From Firmicutes bacterium CAG:646 (GTDB taxonomy: Bacteria > Bacillota > Clostridia > Lachnospirales > Lachnospiraceae), in assembly GCA_000432335.1 (NCBI GenBank), contig HF995389.1, positions 70,435-84,774 on the forward strand: 14,340 nt of DNA, in the 5' to 3' direction. The notes under the pieces are model-generated. The model saw only the letters and a list, made by a program, of their open reading frames with translations, was not told the origin of the DNA and ran no database searches. Of this stretch, positions 5,385 through 13,092 are shown in pieces (positions within the stretch are counted from its first letter, which is position 1; every line of letters begins with the position of its first letter). A program made the position numbers and the translations under genes.

Positions 5385-7121
5385 ATGAAACTGAAAAAAA
5401 TTTTGACTCTGGCTCTTGCCGGTGTCATGACGTTGTCCACACTGGCTGGATGTGGAAGCGGTTCATCTGATTCAGGAAAAACAGAAGTCAGTACGGCGCA
5501 GGGCACAGGCGGGGGAAGTACCGCATCTGGAGAAGATACGCAGGTATTGAATATCAGAGCTACAAGCTTTGGCAACAATTATGACGTGCAGGACATGGGC
5601 TGGCGCTGGATGATGGCTGCCTGTTATTCCGGTCTGTACCGAAATGTTGCAGATGAGAGCGGCGAGCATTTTGAACTGGATGGCGCTGAGAAAGTAGATG
5701 TTTCCGAGGACGGAACCGTGTATACCTTCCATCTTAGAAAAGACGCAAAATGGTCTGACGGAAAACCGGTAACAGCGCATGATTATGAATATGGATGGAA
5801 ACGTCTGTTGAATCCTAAATATGCATATGATTATGCGGTATTTATTTTCAACGTAGTGGGAGCAGAAGAATACTATAACGGGGAAGGAAGCGCAGACGAT
5901 GTAAAAGCGGTGGCTCTGGATGATTATACATTCGAAGTTACTTTGGAAGAGGCAGATCCTACTTTTACTTCCAAGCTGGTAGCGACTCCGCTGTATCCTA
6001 CCAGAGAGGATATCGCAGAGGCAGCAGGCGATCAGTGGGGAAAAGACTGGTCTCTGTGCGTATATAACGGACCGTTCTGCATGACAGAGCTTGTGGAAGA
6101 TAACAAGATGGTATGGAGCAAGAATGAAAATTACTGGGGCAAGGACAACACTAAGCTGGATACGATCAACTGGTATCTGGTAGCGGAAGATTCTACAGCA
6201 GCTACCATGTTTGAGAATGGAGAGCTGGATGTACTTCAGACCTCCGGTGATTATTCCAGAAAATACAAAGAAAAAGCAGAGGCTGGAGAGCTGCAGTTGA
6301 TTACAGCAGATTATCCGGGAACTGTTCATTTGGCATTTGATTTTAAGAATAACGGAAAATCCGGTCTGATGGGAAATAAAAAGATCCGTCAAGCGCTGGC
6401 TTACAGTTTGAACCGGGAAGAAATGATCGAAGCAGTATATGGAAGATACGTACCGTCCTATGGATTTATTTCTCCGGCGATCACACTGGGAGACAAATCT
6501 TACAGGGAACAGGTGGAAGAACCAATGCTGGCTTCTTATAAGGAATATGCGGGAGACAGTAAGAAACTGCAGGCGCTGTTCCAGGAAGGTCTGAAAGAAC
6601 TGGGTAAGAGCACGGATCTGTCTAAGGTTACGATTACCTATCTTTCTAATGGATCTACCGTAGAAGATAATGCATTGCGGGAATATCTGCAGCAGACTTG
6701 GCAGCAGGTACTGGGAATCAAAGTAGAATTAAATACCGTGGGAGATTATTCTTTGCTTACTGCTGAAAGAGACGCGGGAAACTTTGATGTCTACCAGGGT
6801 GGCTGGTTCAGTGATTATAACGATCCTCTGGACTATCTGAGTACCTTCTATACAGGTCAGTATGAGAGTGTTTCCGGCGGTTACAGCAATGCGGAATACG
6901 ATGGACTGATCGACAGCCTGACAGGTGAGAACGATAACGCAAAACGTCTTGAGATTTATTCTCAGGCAGAGCAGGTTCTCTTTGATGACTGTGCAATGAT
7001 TCCATTATACTATTCTACAAAAGAATACTTCCTGCAGCCGTGGGTGAAAGATTTCCGCTGGTCTTCCTTTGGAGCAAGCCAGGAGTTCTATATCACTTAT
7101 ATTGAAGGACGTGGAAAATAA
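5385..7121 (+). CDS. Peptide ABC transporter substrate-binding lipoprotein (SBP family 5, OppA/DppA-like)
   Basis: A 578-residue extracellular lipoprotein that captures peptides for the importer encoded downstream. The signal peptide is MKLKKILTLALAGVMTLSTL with lipobox LAGC, Cys23 being the lipidated residue, followed by a Gly/Ser-rich linker (24-50). The family-5 core is clear: 'YTFHLRKDAKWSDGKPVTAHDYEYGWKR' (113-140), 'YNGPFCMTEL' near 227, 'KKIRQALAYSLNREEMI' near 331-347, and 'YQGGWFSDYNDPLDYL' near 468-483, an OppA-type signature. ATG at 5385 has GGGAGG 10 bases upstream; an in-frame ATG at 5367 precedes that site and is rejected, as it would also spoil the signal peptide. First gene of the importer operon. 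Exact ligand (di-, oligo- or cysteine-containing peptides, glutathione) cannot be told from sequence. Confidence 0.95.
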   Translation: MKLKKILTLALAGVMTLSTLAGCGSGSSDSGKTEVSTAQGTGGGSTASGEDTQVLNIRATSFGNNYDVQDMGWRWMMAACYSGLYRNVADESGEHFELDGAEKVDVSEDGTVYTFHLRKDAKWSDGKPVTAHDYEYGWKRLLNPKYAYDYAVFIFNVVGAEEYYNGEGSADDVKAVALDDYTFEVTLEEADPTFTSKLVATPLYPTREDIAEAAGDQWGKDWSLCVYNGPFCMTELVEDNKMVWSKNENYWGKDNTKLDTINWYLVAEDSTAATMFENGELDVLQTSGDYSRKYKEKAEAGELQLITADYPGTVHLAFDFKNNGKSGLMGNKKIRQALAYSLNREEMIEAVYGRYVPSYGFISPAITLGDKSYREQVEEPMLASYKEYAGDSKKLQALFQEGLKELGKSTDLSKVTITYLSNGSTVEDNALREYLQQTWQQVLGIKVELNTVGDYSLLTAERDAGNFDVYQGGWFSDYNDPLDYLSTFYTGQYESVSGGYSNAEYDGLIDSLTGENDNAKRLEIYSQAEQVLFDDCAMIPLYYSTKEYFLQPWVKDFRWSSFGASQEFYITYIEGRGK

Positions 7122-7149
7122 AAGAAGTCAAAAGGAAAGAAAATACAGT

Positions 7150-7193
7150 GGGGCTGTCGTATGAAACATTTTTATGTGGGATACGACAGTCCC
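7150..7193 (+). promoter_or_regulatory. Strong intercistronic stem-loop between binding protein and permease genes
   Basis: GGGGCTGTCGTAT (7150-7162) pairs with ATACGACAGTCCC (7181-7193): 13 pairs with one G-U. Inside, ACAT and ATGT close a TTTT loop after a 3x3 internal loop. There is no T-run after it, so it is not a standard terminator. Such structures between a binding-protein gene and its permease genes commonly protect the upstream mRNA and lower downstream expression; that role here is inferred. Confidence 0.7.
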
Positions 7194-7218
7194 ATCTGTT
7201 AAACGCGAGGGTATTCAT

Positions 7219-8178
7219 ATGATAAAATATATTCTGCGCCGTTTTGCAGAGATGATCGTGACACTCTTTATCATTGCAACGGCAACCTTTTTTTTACTTG
7301 AGGCGGTGCCGGGAGATCCGCTGACACAGCGGGCGGACAAACTGCCGGAACAGTCCCGGGAAGCTTTGTATGCCAGATATGGTCTGGACAAATCTGTGAT
7401 GGAGCGTTATGTAACGCAGATGACGAATATGATGAAAGGTGATTTTGGCGAGTCCTTTGTTTATGCAGGACAGACCGTCAGCGGTCTTTTGCGGGATCGC
7501 CTTCCCGTATCTGCCAGACTGGGTATCCAGCAGATGCTTCTGGGAGTTGTAGCAGGTCTTTTATTGGGAATTTTGGCTGCCATGAAGCGGGGAACGATTG
7601 CGGATTATATCGTGGTGGCATTGTCGGTACTGTTGATTTCAATTCCCCATTTGGTTTTTGGGCTTTTGCTTCAGAAAGTTTTCGCAGGAAATCTGGGATG
7701 GTTTCCTACTATCGGATGGCCGGCAGGGAAGGATCTCTGGTTTGGCGGCTGGGAATATACAGTGCTTCCCACATTGACAGGATGTTTCAGCTATGTGGCA
7801 ACGTATGCCCGTCTTTTGAAGACTTCCATGCTGGATGTGGTGAATCAGGATTATGTACTGACAGCAGAATCCAAGGGACTGAGTAAGGGAAAGATTATTA
7901 GAAAACACATTCTGAGAAATTCTTTCATACCAGTTATGACACAGCTTCCTATGTCAGTGGCAATGTGTATCACGGGTTCTTTCTTTATAGAAAGTATTTT
8001 TTCTATTCCTGGAATCGGTCAGTATTATGTGACGGCTGTTAAAAATCAGGATTTGTCTATTGTACTGGGAGAAACAGTGCTTTTGGCGCTGTTGTATATT
8101 GTTGTGTTGTTTATCACAGATGTTTTGTACGTTGTTGTGGACCCGCGTATTGCGCTGCCGGGCAGCAGCAGCCGATAA
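7219..8178 (+). CDS. Peptide ABC transporter permease (DppB/OppB-like)
   Basis: A 319-residue integral membrane subunit forming half of the translocation channel. It begins 'MIKYILRRFAEMIVTLFIIATATFFLLEAVPGDP', the typical DppB start with the first helix at about 9-29 and the conserved PGDP. A periplasmic-side loop (31-95) contains 'YGLDKSVMERYVTQM' and 'GDFGESF'. The EAA loop that contacts the ATPases is at about 211-239 ('DYVLTAESKGLSKGKIIRKHIL'), and the protein ends with 'VDPRIAL', also typical. I choose ATG at 7219, with GAGGG 7 bases upstream; the 15-residue longer version from 7174 would begin inside the intercistronic hairpin and lacks a ribosome site. About six helices are expected. 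18 bases separate it from the next permease gene. Confidence 0.95.
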   Translation: MIKYILRRFAEMIVTLFIIATATFFLLEAVPGDPLTQRADKLPEQSREALYARYGLDKSVMERYVTQMTNMMKGDFGESFVYAGQTVSGLLRDRLPVSARLGIQQMLLGVVAGLLLGILAAMKRGTIADYIVVALSVLLISIPHLVFGLLLQKVFAGNLGWFPTIGWPAGKDLWFGGWEYTVLPTLTGCFSYVATYARLLKTSMLDVVNQDYVLTAESKGLSKGKIIRKHILRNSFIPVMTQLPMSVAMCITGSFFIESIFSIPGIGQYYVTAVKNQDLSIVLGETVLLALLYIVVLFITDVLYVVVDPRIALPGSSSR

Positions 8179-8196
8179 GAAAGGGGGAGAGGACAT

Positions 8197-9150
8197 ATGT
8201 CAACGAATGAAAAAATTGCCGGACAGGCAGAAGATATGGAACTGACTCCTGAAAAGTTTAAAATTATCGGCTTTACTCAGGAAGAGGCTAATAAAATTGA
8301 TCGTCCTACGATTTCTTACTGGCAGGACGCATGGCGACGGTTGCGGAAAAATCCGGTGGCCATGGTTTCCATGATGGTTTTGGCACTGCTGATCGTTATG
8401 GTTATCATTGGATCTCATATGCGGGGGTATGACTATATAAATATGAACGTGCTGGAGAAGAATCAGAGCGCCAGTGCAAAATACTGGTTCGGGACAGACA
8501 GTCTCGGAAGAGATTTATTTTCCAGAGTCTGGGTAGGAGCTAGGGCGTCTATTATTATTGCCCTGGTAGCAACGGCCTTGAAATTAGTGATTGGTACGCT
8601 CTACGGCGCTGCCATGGCGCATTTCGGCGGTTGGGTGGATGACGTCATGATGCGTATCATCGAGGTGCTCAATTCTCTTCCTAGTCTGTTGATCACAATT
8701 ATGATTATGATGGTTCTGGGAAATAATCTGTTTGCGCTTCTGGTAGCTTTGAGTATTACCGCATGGTGTAATACAGCCCGCCAGACGAGAGGTATGATCA
8801 AACAGTTAAAAGAATCTGAGTATGTGTACGCTGCGGAGGTTCTGGGAGCCAGTCCCTTGCGGATCATTATCAAACATTATGTGCCGAATATGCTGAGTAT
8901 CCTGCTTTTAGATGCATCCACAGCAATTCCTTCTTTTATCTTTACGGAGGCAGGTCTGAGTTTCCTGGGAATTGGATTGACTGCACCGGAGATCAGTCTC
9001 GGCGTTTTGATCTCTCAGGGACAGCAGACGATGGATTTTTATCCCAGTCAGTTGATGTATCCCTGTATCGTACTCTGCGTGATCGTTATGGCTTTTAACC
9101 TTCTGGGAGACGGACTCAGAGACGCTTTGGATCCAAGACTTCGAAAATAA
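8197..9150 (+). CDS. Peptide ABC transporter permease (DppC/OppC-like)
   Basis: A 317-residue second channel subunit. After a ~45-residue cytoplasmic N-terminus, 'SYWQDAWRRLRKNPVAMVSMMVLALLIVMVII' contains the OppC N-terminal motif (W..a.rrl.knp.a) and first helix. 'YWFGTDSLGRDLFSRVWVGARASIIIAL' (about 93-120) is the diagnostic DppC 'hplGTD.lGRD.lsR...GaR.Sl' segment. The EAA loop is at about 209-233 ('YVYAAEVLGASPLRIIIKHYVPN'), and the end 'NLLGDGLRDALDPRLRK' is canonical. The start is preceded by a strong GGGGGAGAGG at 8183-8192. A 30-base gap leads to the first ATPase gene. Confidence 0.96.
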   Translation: MSTNEKIAGQAEDMELTPEKFKIIGFTQEEANKIDRPTISYWQDAWRRLRKNPVAMVSMMVLALLIVMVIIGSHMRGYDYINMNVLEKNQSASAKYWFGTDSLGRDLFSRVWVGARASIIIALVATALKLVIGTLYGAAMAHFGGWVDDVMMRIIEVLNSLPSLLITIMIMMVLGNNLFALLVALSITAWCNTARQTRGMIKQLKESEYVYAAEVLGASPLRIIIKHYVPNMLSILLLDASTAIPSFIFTEAGLSFLGIGLTAPEISLGVLISQGQQTMDFYPSQLMYPCIVLCVIVMAFNLLGDGLRDALDPRLRK

Positions 9151-9180
9151 AGTAATTGTTTACAGGAAAGGAAACTTGTT

Positions 9181-10209
9181 ATGGCTGAAAATAATATTCT
9201 TGAGGTGAAAAATCTCAGAGTCTCCTACCATACATATGCAGGTGAAGTAAAAGCGGTGCGGGGCGTTTCTTTTGATCTGAAGAAGGGAGAAGCGCTGGCT
9301 ATAGTGGGCGAGTCCGGCTGCGGAAAGTCTGTAACGGCAAAAAGTATTATGGGATTGATCAAAGGTCCTCAGGGGGAAATTAAAAAAGACAGTGAGATTT
9401 TATATAACGGTGTCAATATTTTAGATTACAGTAAGAAACAGTGGCAGGAGTATAAAGGCGGAGAATGTGCGATCATTTTTCAGGACGCTCTTGCTTCTCT
9501 GAATCCTACCATGCGGGTGGGAAAACAGATTATGGAAAATCTGATGGCGCATAAACATATGGATCGCCAGACTGCGGCAAAGGAGGCAGTGGAGATGCTT
9601 CGCCGTGTGGGGATTCCTGAACCGGAGAAACGGGTAAAACAGTATCCCCATCAGTTTTCCGGCGGTATGCGGCAGAGGGTTATGATCGCTATCGCATTTG
9701 CCTGCGATCCCAAACTGCTGATCTGTGACGAGCCAACTACTGCGTTGGACGTTACGATTCAGAGCCAGATTCTGGATATTATTAAAGAACTGCAGAAAAC
9801 GCACGATACTTCCGTTATCATGATCACCCATGATCTGGGCGTGGTGGCAAATATTGCGCAGGAGATTGCGGTGATGTATTCCGGTGTGATCGTGGAAAAA
9901 GGAAACAGTCGGGATATTTTCTATCATCCCAAACATCCGTATACCTGGGCGCTGATCGAATCGGTACCGAGGCTGGATCTGACGAATAAACAGGAGCTTG
10001 CCTCCATTCCGGGAATGCCGCCGGATCTTCTGAATCCGCCGGTGGGATGTCCGTTCTCCACGCGCTGTAAATACTGTATGCAGATCTGTAAAGAAAAAAT
10101 GCCGGAGCGCACGGAATTTGGAAATGGACATGTGGCTTCCTGCTGGCTGCATCATCCTATGGCGCCAAAGGTTGAGAGACTGGAGAAGGAAGGAGGCTCA
10201 CAAGCATGA
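9181..10209 (+). CDS. Peptide ABC transporter ATP-binding protein (DppD/OppD-like)
   Basis: A 342-residue cytoplasmic ATPase that powers the importer. Walker A GESGCGKS (43-50), Q-loop Gln101 in IIFQDALASLNP, signature FSGGMRQR (159-166), Walker B LLICDEP (179-185), D-loop TALD, and switch His217 in ITHD are intact. The C-terminal oligopeptide-transporter domain has HPYTWAL (252-258) and cysteines 290, 296, 303 and 321, the C-x5-C-x6-C-x17-C pattern that binds an Fe-S cluster in some OppD/DppD proteins; Cys299 is extra. The ribosome site AGGAAAGG at about 9164-9171 is 9 bases from ATG. The stop overlaps the next start as ATGA (10206-10209). Confidence 0.96.
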   Translation: MAENNILEVKNLRVSYHTYAGEVKAVRGVSFDLKKGEALAIVGESGCGKSVTAKSIMGLIKGPQGEIKKDSEILYNGVNILDYSKKQWQEYKGGECAIIFQDALASLNPTMRVGKQIMENLMAHKHMDRQTAAKEAVEMLRRVGIPEPEKRVKQYPHQFSGGMRQRVMIAIAFACDPKLLICDEPTTALDVTIQSQILDIIKELQKTHDTSVIMITHDLGVVANIAQEIAVMYSGVIVEKGNSRDIFYHPKHPYTWALIESVPRLDLTNKQELASIPGMPPDLLNPPVGCPFSTRCKYCMQICKEKMPERTEFGNGHVASCWLHHPMAPKVERLEKEGGSQA

Positions 10210-11189
10210 GTGCAGAAAAAGAAGTACTTCTGTCTGTAAAGCATCTGAAGAAATACTTTACGGTGGGAAAAAAGGCTACGCTGAAAGCGGTGGATGACGT
10301 CTCTTTTGACATTTATAAAGGAGAAACTCTGGGAATGGTAGGAGAGTCCGGCTGCGGAAAGACTACTTGTGGGCGAACCTGTATCGGTTTGTACGATAAG
10401 ACAGACGGGCAGGTGCTCTATAAGGGACAGGACGTACACGCGCTGAAAGGGAAAGAACGACAGAACTTCAAAAAGGAAGTGCAGATGGTATTTCAGGATC
10501 CCTACGGTTCTCTGGACCCTCGTATGACGGTTGCGGAAATTGTGGGAGAGGGAATTGATATCCATCATATAGCGAAAGATAAAAAGGAACGCCAGGAAAT
10601 CATTTATCATTGTCTGAATCTGGTAGGATTGAACCGGGAACATGCCAATCGTTTCGTCCATGAATTTTCCGGCGGTCAAAGACAGCGTATCGGCATCGCC
10701 AGAGCTCTGGCAGTGAATCCGGAATTTATTGTGCTGGATGAGCCGATATCGGCGTTGGATGTGTCGATTCAGGCGCAGGTGGTCAATCTTTTGATCGAAC
10801 TGCAGAAAAAGATCGGGCTGACGTATTTATTTGTAGCCCACGATCTGTCCATGGTAAAACATATTTCCGATCGTATCGCAGTGCTCTATCTGGGAAATCT
10901 GGTAGAGCTGGCTACGTCAGAAGAATTATTTGCAAATCCCCAGCATCCGTATACGCAGGCGCTGCTTTCTGCGATCCCGATTCCGGATCCGGATGTGGAG
11001 CAGGAGCGGGATGCGAAGAAAATAAGACTGGAAGGGGACGTTCCAAGCCCGATCAATACGCCTCCGGGATGTAAATTCAAAGGAAGATGCAAATATCGGA
11101 CAGCAGCGTGTGATCAGGAACTTCCGCCGCTGCGGGATATTGGCAACGGTCATTTTGTTGCCTGCAACCGTTGTTTTGAAGCAGAGTAA
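10206..11189 (+). CDS. Peptide ABC transporter ATP-binding protein (DppF/OppF-like)
   Basis: A 327-residue partner ATPase. Walker A GESGCGKT (46-53), Q-loop FQDPYGSLDPRM (96-107, the OppF/DppF form), signature FSGGQRQR (154-161), Walker B FIVLDEP (174-180) and switch His212 in VAHD are complete. The C-terminal domain carries HPYTQAL and cysteines 289, 295, 302 and 320 with exactly the same spacing as in the partner ATPase, so both subunits may hold an Fe-S cluster. Its start overlaps the upstream stop by 4 bases and has GGAGG at about 10192-10196, within the upstream coding sequence. With the preceding four genes it completes a binding protein-permease-permease-ATPase-ATPase importer. Confidence 0.96.
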   Translation: MSAEKEVLLSVKHLKKYFTVGKKATLKAVDDVSFDIYKGETLGMVGESGCGKTTCGRTCIGLYDKTDGQVLYKGQDVHALKGKERQNFKKEVQMVFQDPYGSLDPRMTVAEIVGEGIDIHHIAKDKKERQEIIYHCLNLVGLNREHANRFVHEFSGGQRQRIGIARALAVNPEFIVLDEPISALDVSIQAQVVNLLIELQKKIGLTYLFVAHDLSMVKHISDRIAVLYLGNLVELATSEELFANPQHPYTQALLSAIPIPDPDVEQERDAKKIRLEGDVPSPINTPPGCKFKGRCKYRTAACDQELPPLRDIGNGHFVACNRCFEAE

Positions 11190-11245
11190 CTATTCAGTAA
11201 CGGTGAAGGTACGGAACAGTTACGAAGTGGAAGGAAAGTGAGCGG

Positions 11246-11620
11246 ATGGAGAAGAAAACAGATAGAAAACCGGGAAAAGGAAAAGCATTAGCAAAAGATC
11301 TTCTGAAAATCCTGTTGTGTGGATTGGCTGTCGGTCTGGCAGTAACCCTGCTTTTGTTTGTAGCGGGGTTACTTGTGGGACGGGGACAGATAGGGATGGG
11401 ATTGGAGGTGGCAAAAGACGGGCTCTTCTTATGTACCTCCCTGCTTTTGTTTATCGTGGCGGGAATGCTGATGATTAAGGGGAAGAAGCCGGAGAAAGCT
11501 CCTGATCAGAATGGGTGGAAACGTCATTTTCAGGTGATTGGTCTGAAGACGGTGATCGCCATGCTTAGTATTTCCTTTCTTTTCTGGGCTTCGCTGGTGG
11601 ATTATGTGATGCTTCTGTAG
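11246..11620 (+). CDS. Small uncharacterised membrane protein (three predicted helices)
   Basis: A 124-residue protein I do not recognise. It has a basic start (MEKKTDRKPGKGKALAK), a hydrophobic segment at about 19-45 (LLKILLCGLAVGLAVTLLLF), a second at about 59-78 (DGLFLCTSLLLFIVAGMLMI), a basic loop (KGKKPEKAPDQNGWKRH, 79-94), and a third at about 101-124 (VIAMLSISFLFWASLVDYVM). By the positive-inside rule the N-terminus and the second loop would be cytoplasmic. AAGGAAAG at about 11231-11238 precedes ATG at 11246. It lies 56 bases after the importer's last gene with no terminator between, and a strong terminator follows, so it is probably the last gene of the importer operon. A transport-associated role is possible but only by position. 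Confidence 0.7.
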   Translation: MEKKTDRKPGKGKALAKDLLKILLCGLAVGLAVTLLLFVAGLLVGRGQIGMGLEVAKDGLFLCTSLLLFIVAGMLMIKGKKPEKAPDQNGWKRHFQVIGLKTVIAMLSISFLFWASLVDYVMLL

Positions 11621-11627
11621 GGAGATT

Positions 11628-11662
11628 AAAAAAAGAGAAGTGCTTGCATTTCTCTTTTTTTT
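11628..11662 (+). terminator. Rho-independent terminator closing the importer operon
   Basis: AAAAAAAGAGAAGTGC (11628-11643) pairs with GCATTTCTC followed by a run of eight T (11646-11662), including one G-U pair. It lies 7 bases after the stop of the small membrane protein. The A-run and T-run symmetry suggests it could also work in reverse, but no gene reads into it from that side. Confidence 0.85.
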
Positions 11663-11672
11663 CGTCTAAAAT
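11644..11672 (+). promoter_or_regulatory. Candidate promoter for metY, overlapping the terminator
   Basis: TTGCAT (11644-11649), 17-base spacer, TAAAAT (11667-11672). Predicted start about 11679, leader about 54 bases. Its -35 box lies in the descending half of the upstream terminator. A GTAAC-N10-GTTAC inverted repeat at 11684-11703 sits just after the predicted start and could be an operator. No SAM riboswitch or T-box motif is visible in the short leader. Confidence 0.45.
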
Positions 11673-11732
11673 ATGGAACATAGGTAACAGTTTCGCGCGT
11701 TACTGGACTACACAAAGAAAAGGTGGAAGATT

Positions 11733-13004
11733 ATGAAGAAAGATACGATCTGTGTACAGGGCGGATGGGAACCAAAGAATGGGGAACCGCGGGTGCTTCC
11801 GATTTATCAGAGTACCACTTTCCGTTATGAAACAAGTGAAGAGATGGGAAAACTGTTCGATCTGGAAAAAGACGGCTATTTTTATTCCAGACTGCAGAAC
11901 CCCACCTGCGATATGGTAGCAAAAAAAATATGTGATCTGGAGGGCGGTGTAGCGGCTATGCTCACATCTTCCGGTCAGGCGGCAACGATGCTGGCAGTGA
12001 CCAATATCTGCGAGGCGGGAGATCATGTGATCTGTGCGTCCAAAGTATATGGAGGAACTTCTAACTTGCTGGCGGTAACTCTGAAACGATTCGGTATTGA
12101 AACTACGCTGGTGGATCAGGATCTTCCGGCAGAAGAGCTGGAACAGTATTTTCAGCCAAATACCAAGGCAGTATTTGCAGAGACCATTTCTAATCCTGCA
12201 GGTGTGATTCTGGATATCGAGAAATTTGTGACGCTGGCTCATAATCATGGGGTTCCGATGATCTGTGACAATACATTTGCAACTCCGATCAACTGCCGCC
12301 CGTTTGCATTTGGCGTAGATATCATCACTCATTCCACGACAAAATACATGGATGGTCATGCAACCTCCGTGGGAGGCTGTATTGTGGACAGCGGTAATTT
12401 TGACTGGGAAGCTCATGCGGAGAAATATCCTGGATTGACTACTCCGGATGATTCCTATCATGGAATTATTTATACGCAGAGATTTGGAAAGGGCGCTTAT
12501 ATTACAAAAGCAACGGCTCAGCTGATGCGGGATATGGGAGCCTGCCAGTCTCCGCAGAATGCGTTTTTGACTAATCTGGGTCTGGAAACACTGCATTTAA
12601 GAGTGCCGCGCCACTGTGAGAATGCGCTGAAGATTGCCAGATTTCTGGAAAATCATGAAAAGGTGGCATGGGTGGAATATGCCGGTCTGGAAAGCAGCAA
12701 ATATTATGAATTGGCTCAGAAATATATGCCGAAGGGTGTCTGCGGCGTACTGTCCTTTGGACCAAAAGGCGGAAAAGAGGGCGCTATGCGGTTTACCAAT
12801 GCCCTGAAACTGATCAGTATCGTGACCCATGTGGCAGACGCACGTTCCTGTGTACTGCATCCGGCAAGTCACACCCATCGTCAGTTAAATGAAGAACAGC
12901 TTCTGGAGGCAGGAGTACTTCCAGATCTGATCCGACTTTCCGTAGGAATTGAGGATGTGGAAGATCTGATTGCCGATCTGGATCAGGCTTTGGCAGAAGT
13001 ATAA
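11733..13004 (+). CDS. metY: O-acetylhomoserine sulfhydrylase (aminocarboxypropyltransferase), PLP-dependent
   Basis: A 423-residue enzyme of the Cys/Met-metabolism PLP family. MetY makes homocysteine from O-acetylhomoserine and sulfide, a direct sulfhydrylation step in methionine synthesis. Motifs: 'PIYQSTTFRY' (23-32), 'YSRLQNPT' (51-58, phosphate-binding Tyr and Arg from the neighbouring subunit), 'SSGQAA' (79-84), Asp179 in 'ICDNTFATP' facing the pyridine nitrogen, and the Schiff-base Lys204 in 'HSTTKYMDGHATSVGG'. The insert 'IVDSGNFDWEAHAEKYPGLTTPDDSYHGIIY' and the ~425-residue length favour OAH sulfhydrylase over cystathionine gamma-synthase or methionine gamma-lyase, which are shorter. 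ATG at 11733 has AGGTGG 6 bases upstream. The sulfide released by the nearby cysteine desulfidase would be a substrate. Confidence 0.92.
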   Translation: MKKDTICVQGGWEPKNGEPRVLPIYQSTTFRYETSEEMGKLFDLEKDGYFYSRLQNPTCDMVAKKICDLEGGVAAMLTSSGQAATMLAVTNICEAGDHVICASKVYGGTSNLLAVTLKRFGIETTLVDQDLPAEELEQYFQPNTKAVFAETISNPAGVILDIEKFVTLAHNHGVPMICDNTFATPINCRPFAFGVDIITHSTTKYMDGHATSVGGCIVDSGNFDWEAHAEKYPGLTTPDDSYHGIIYTQRFGKGAYITKATAQLMRDMGACQSPQNAFLTNLGLETLHLRVPRHCENALKIARFLENHEKVAWVEYAGLESSKYYELAQKYMPKGVCGVLSFGPKGGKEGAMRFTNALKLISIVTHVADARSCVLHPASHTHRQLNEEQLLEAGVLPDLIRLSVGIEDVEDLIADLDQALAEV

Positions 13005-13013
13005 AAAATGGCA

Positions 13014-13045
13014 GAATTGTGGAAGTGCGTAGCACGAAACAATTC
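13014..13045 (+). repeat. Nested stem-loop between metY and the peptidase gene
   Basis: Outer stem GAATTGT (13014-13020) with ACAATTC (13039-13045), inner stem GTGC (13025-13028) with GCAC (13032-13035) and a three-base loop. It begins 10 bases after the metY stop. There is no T-run, so it does not look like a terminator; the peptidase gene is likely reached by read-through. It may be an mRNA-stability element or a small dispersed repeat. Confidence 0.5.
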
Positions 13046-13092
13046 GTCAGGCATCTTTTGATCTCAACATCATAAGAAAGAAGGGAAAGAAA

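Noticed and set aside
5081..5578. 165-codon minus-strand frame over the divergent promoter region
   Set aside because: Covers both promoters and the lipoprotein signal peptide on the opposite strand; composition does not look like a protein.
7174..7218. Upstream start for the first permease gene
   Set aside because: It would start within the intercistronic hairpin without a ribosome site; ATG 7219 has GAGGG 7 bases upstream and gives the typical DppB N-terminus.
9421..10155. 244-codon minus-strand frame
   Set aside because: Antisense to an intact ABC ATPase gene with all motifs; shadow.
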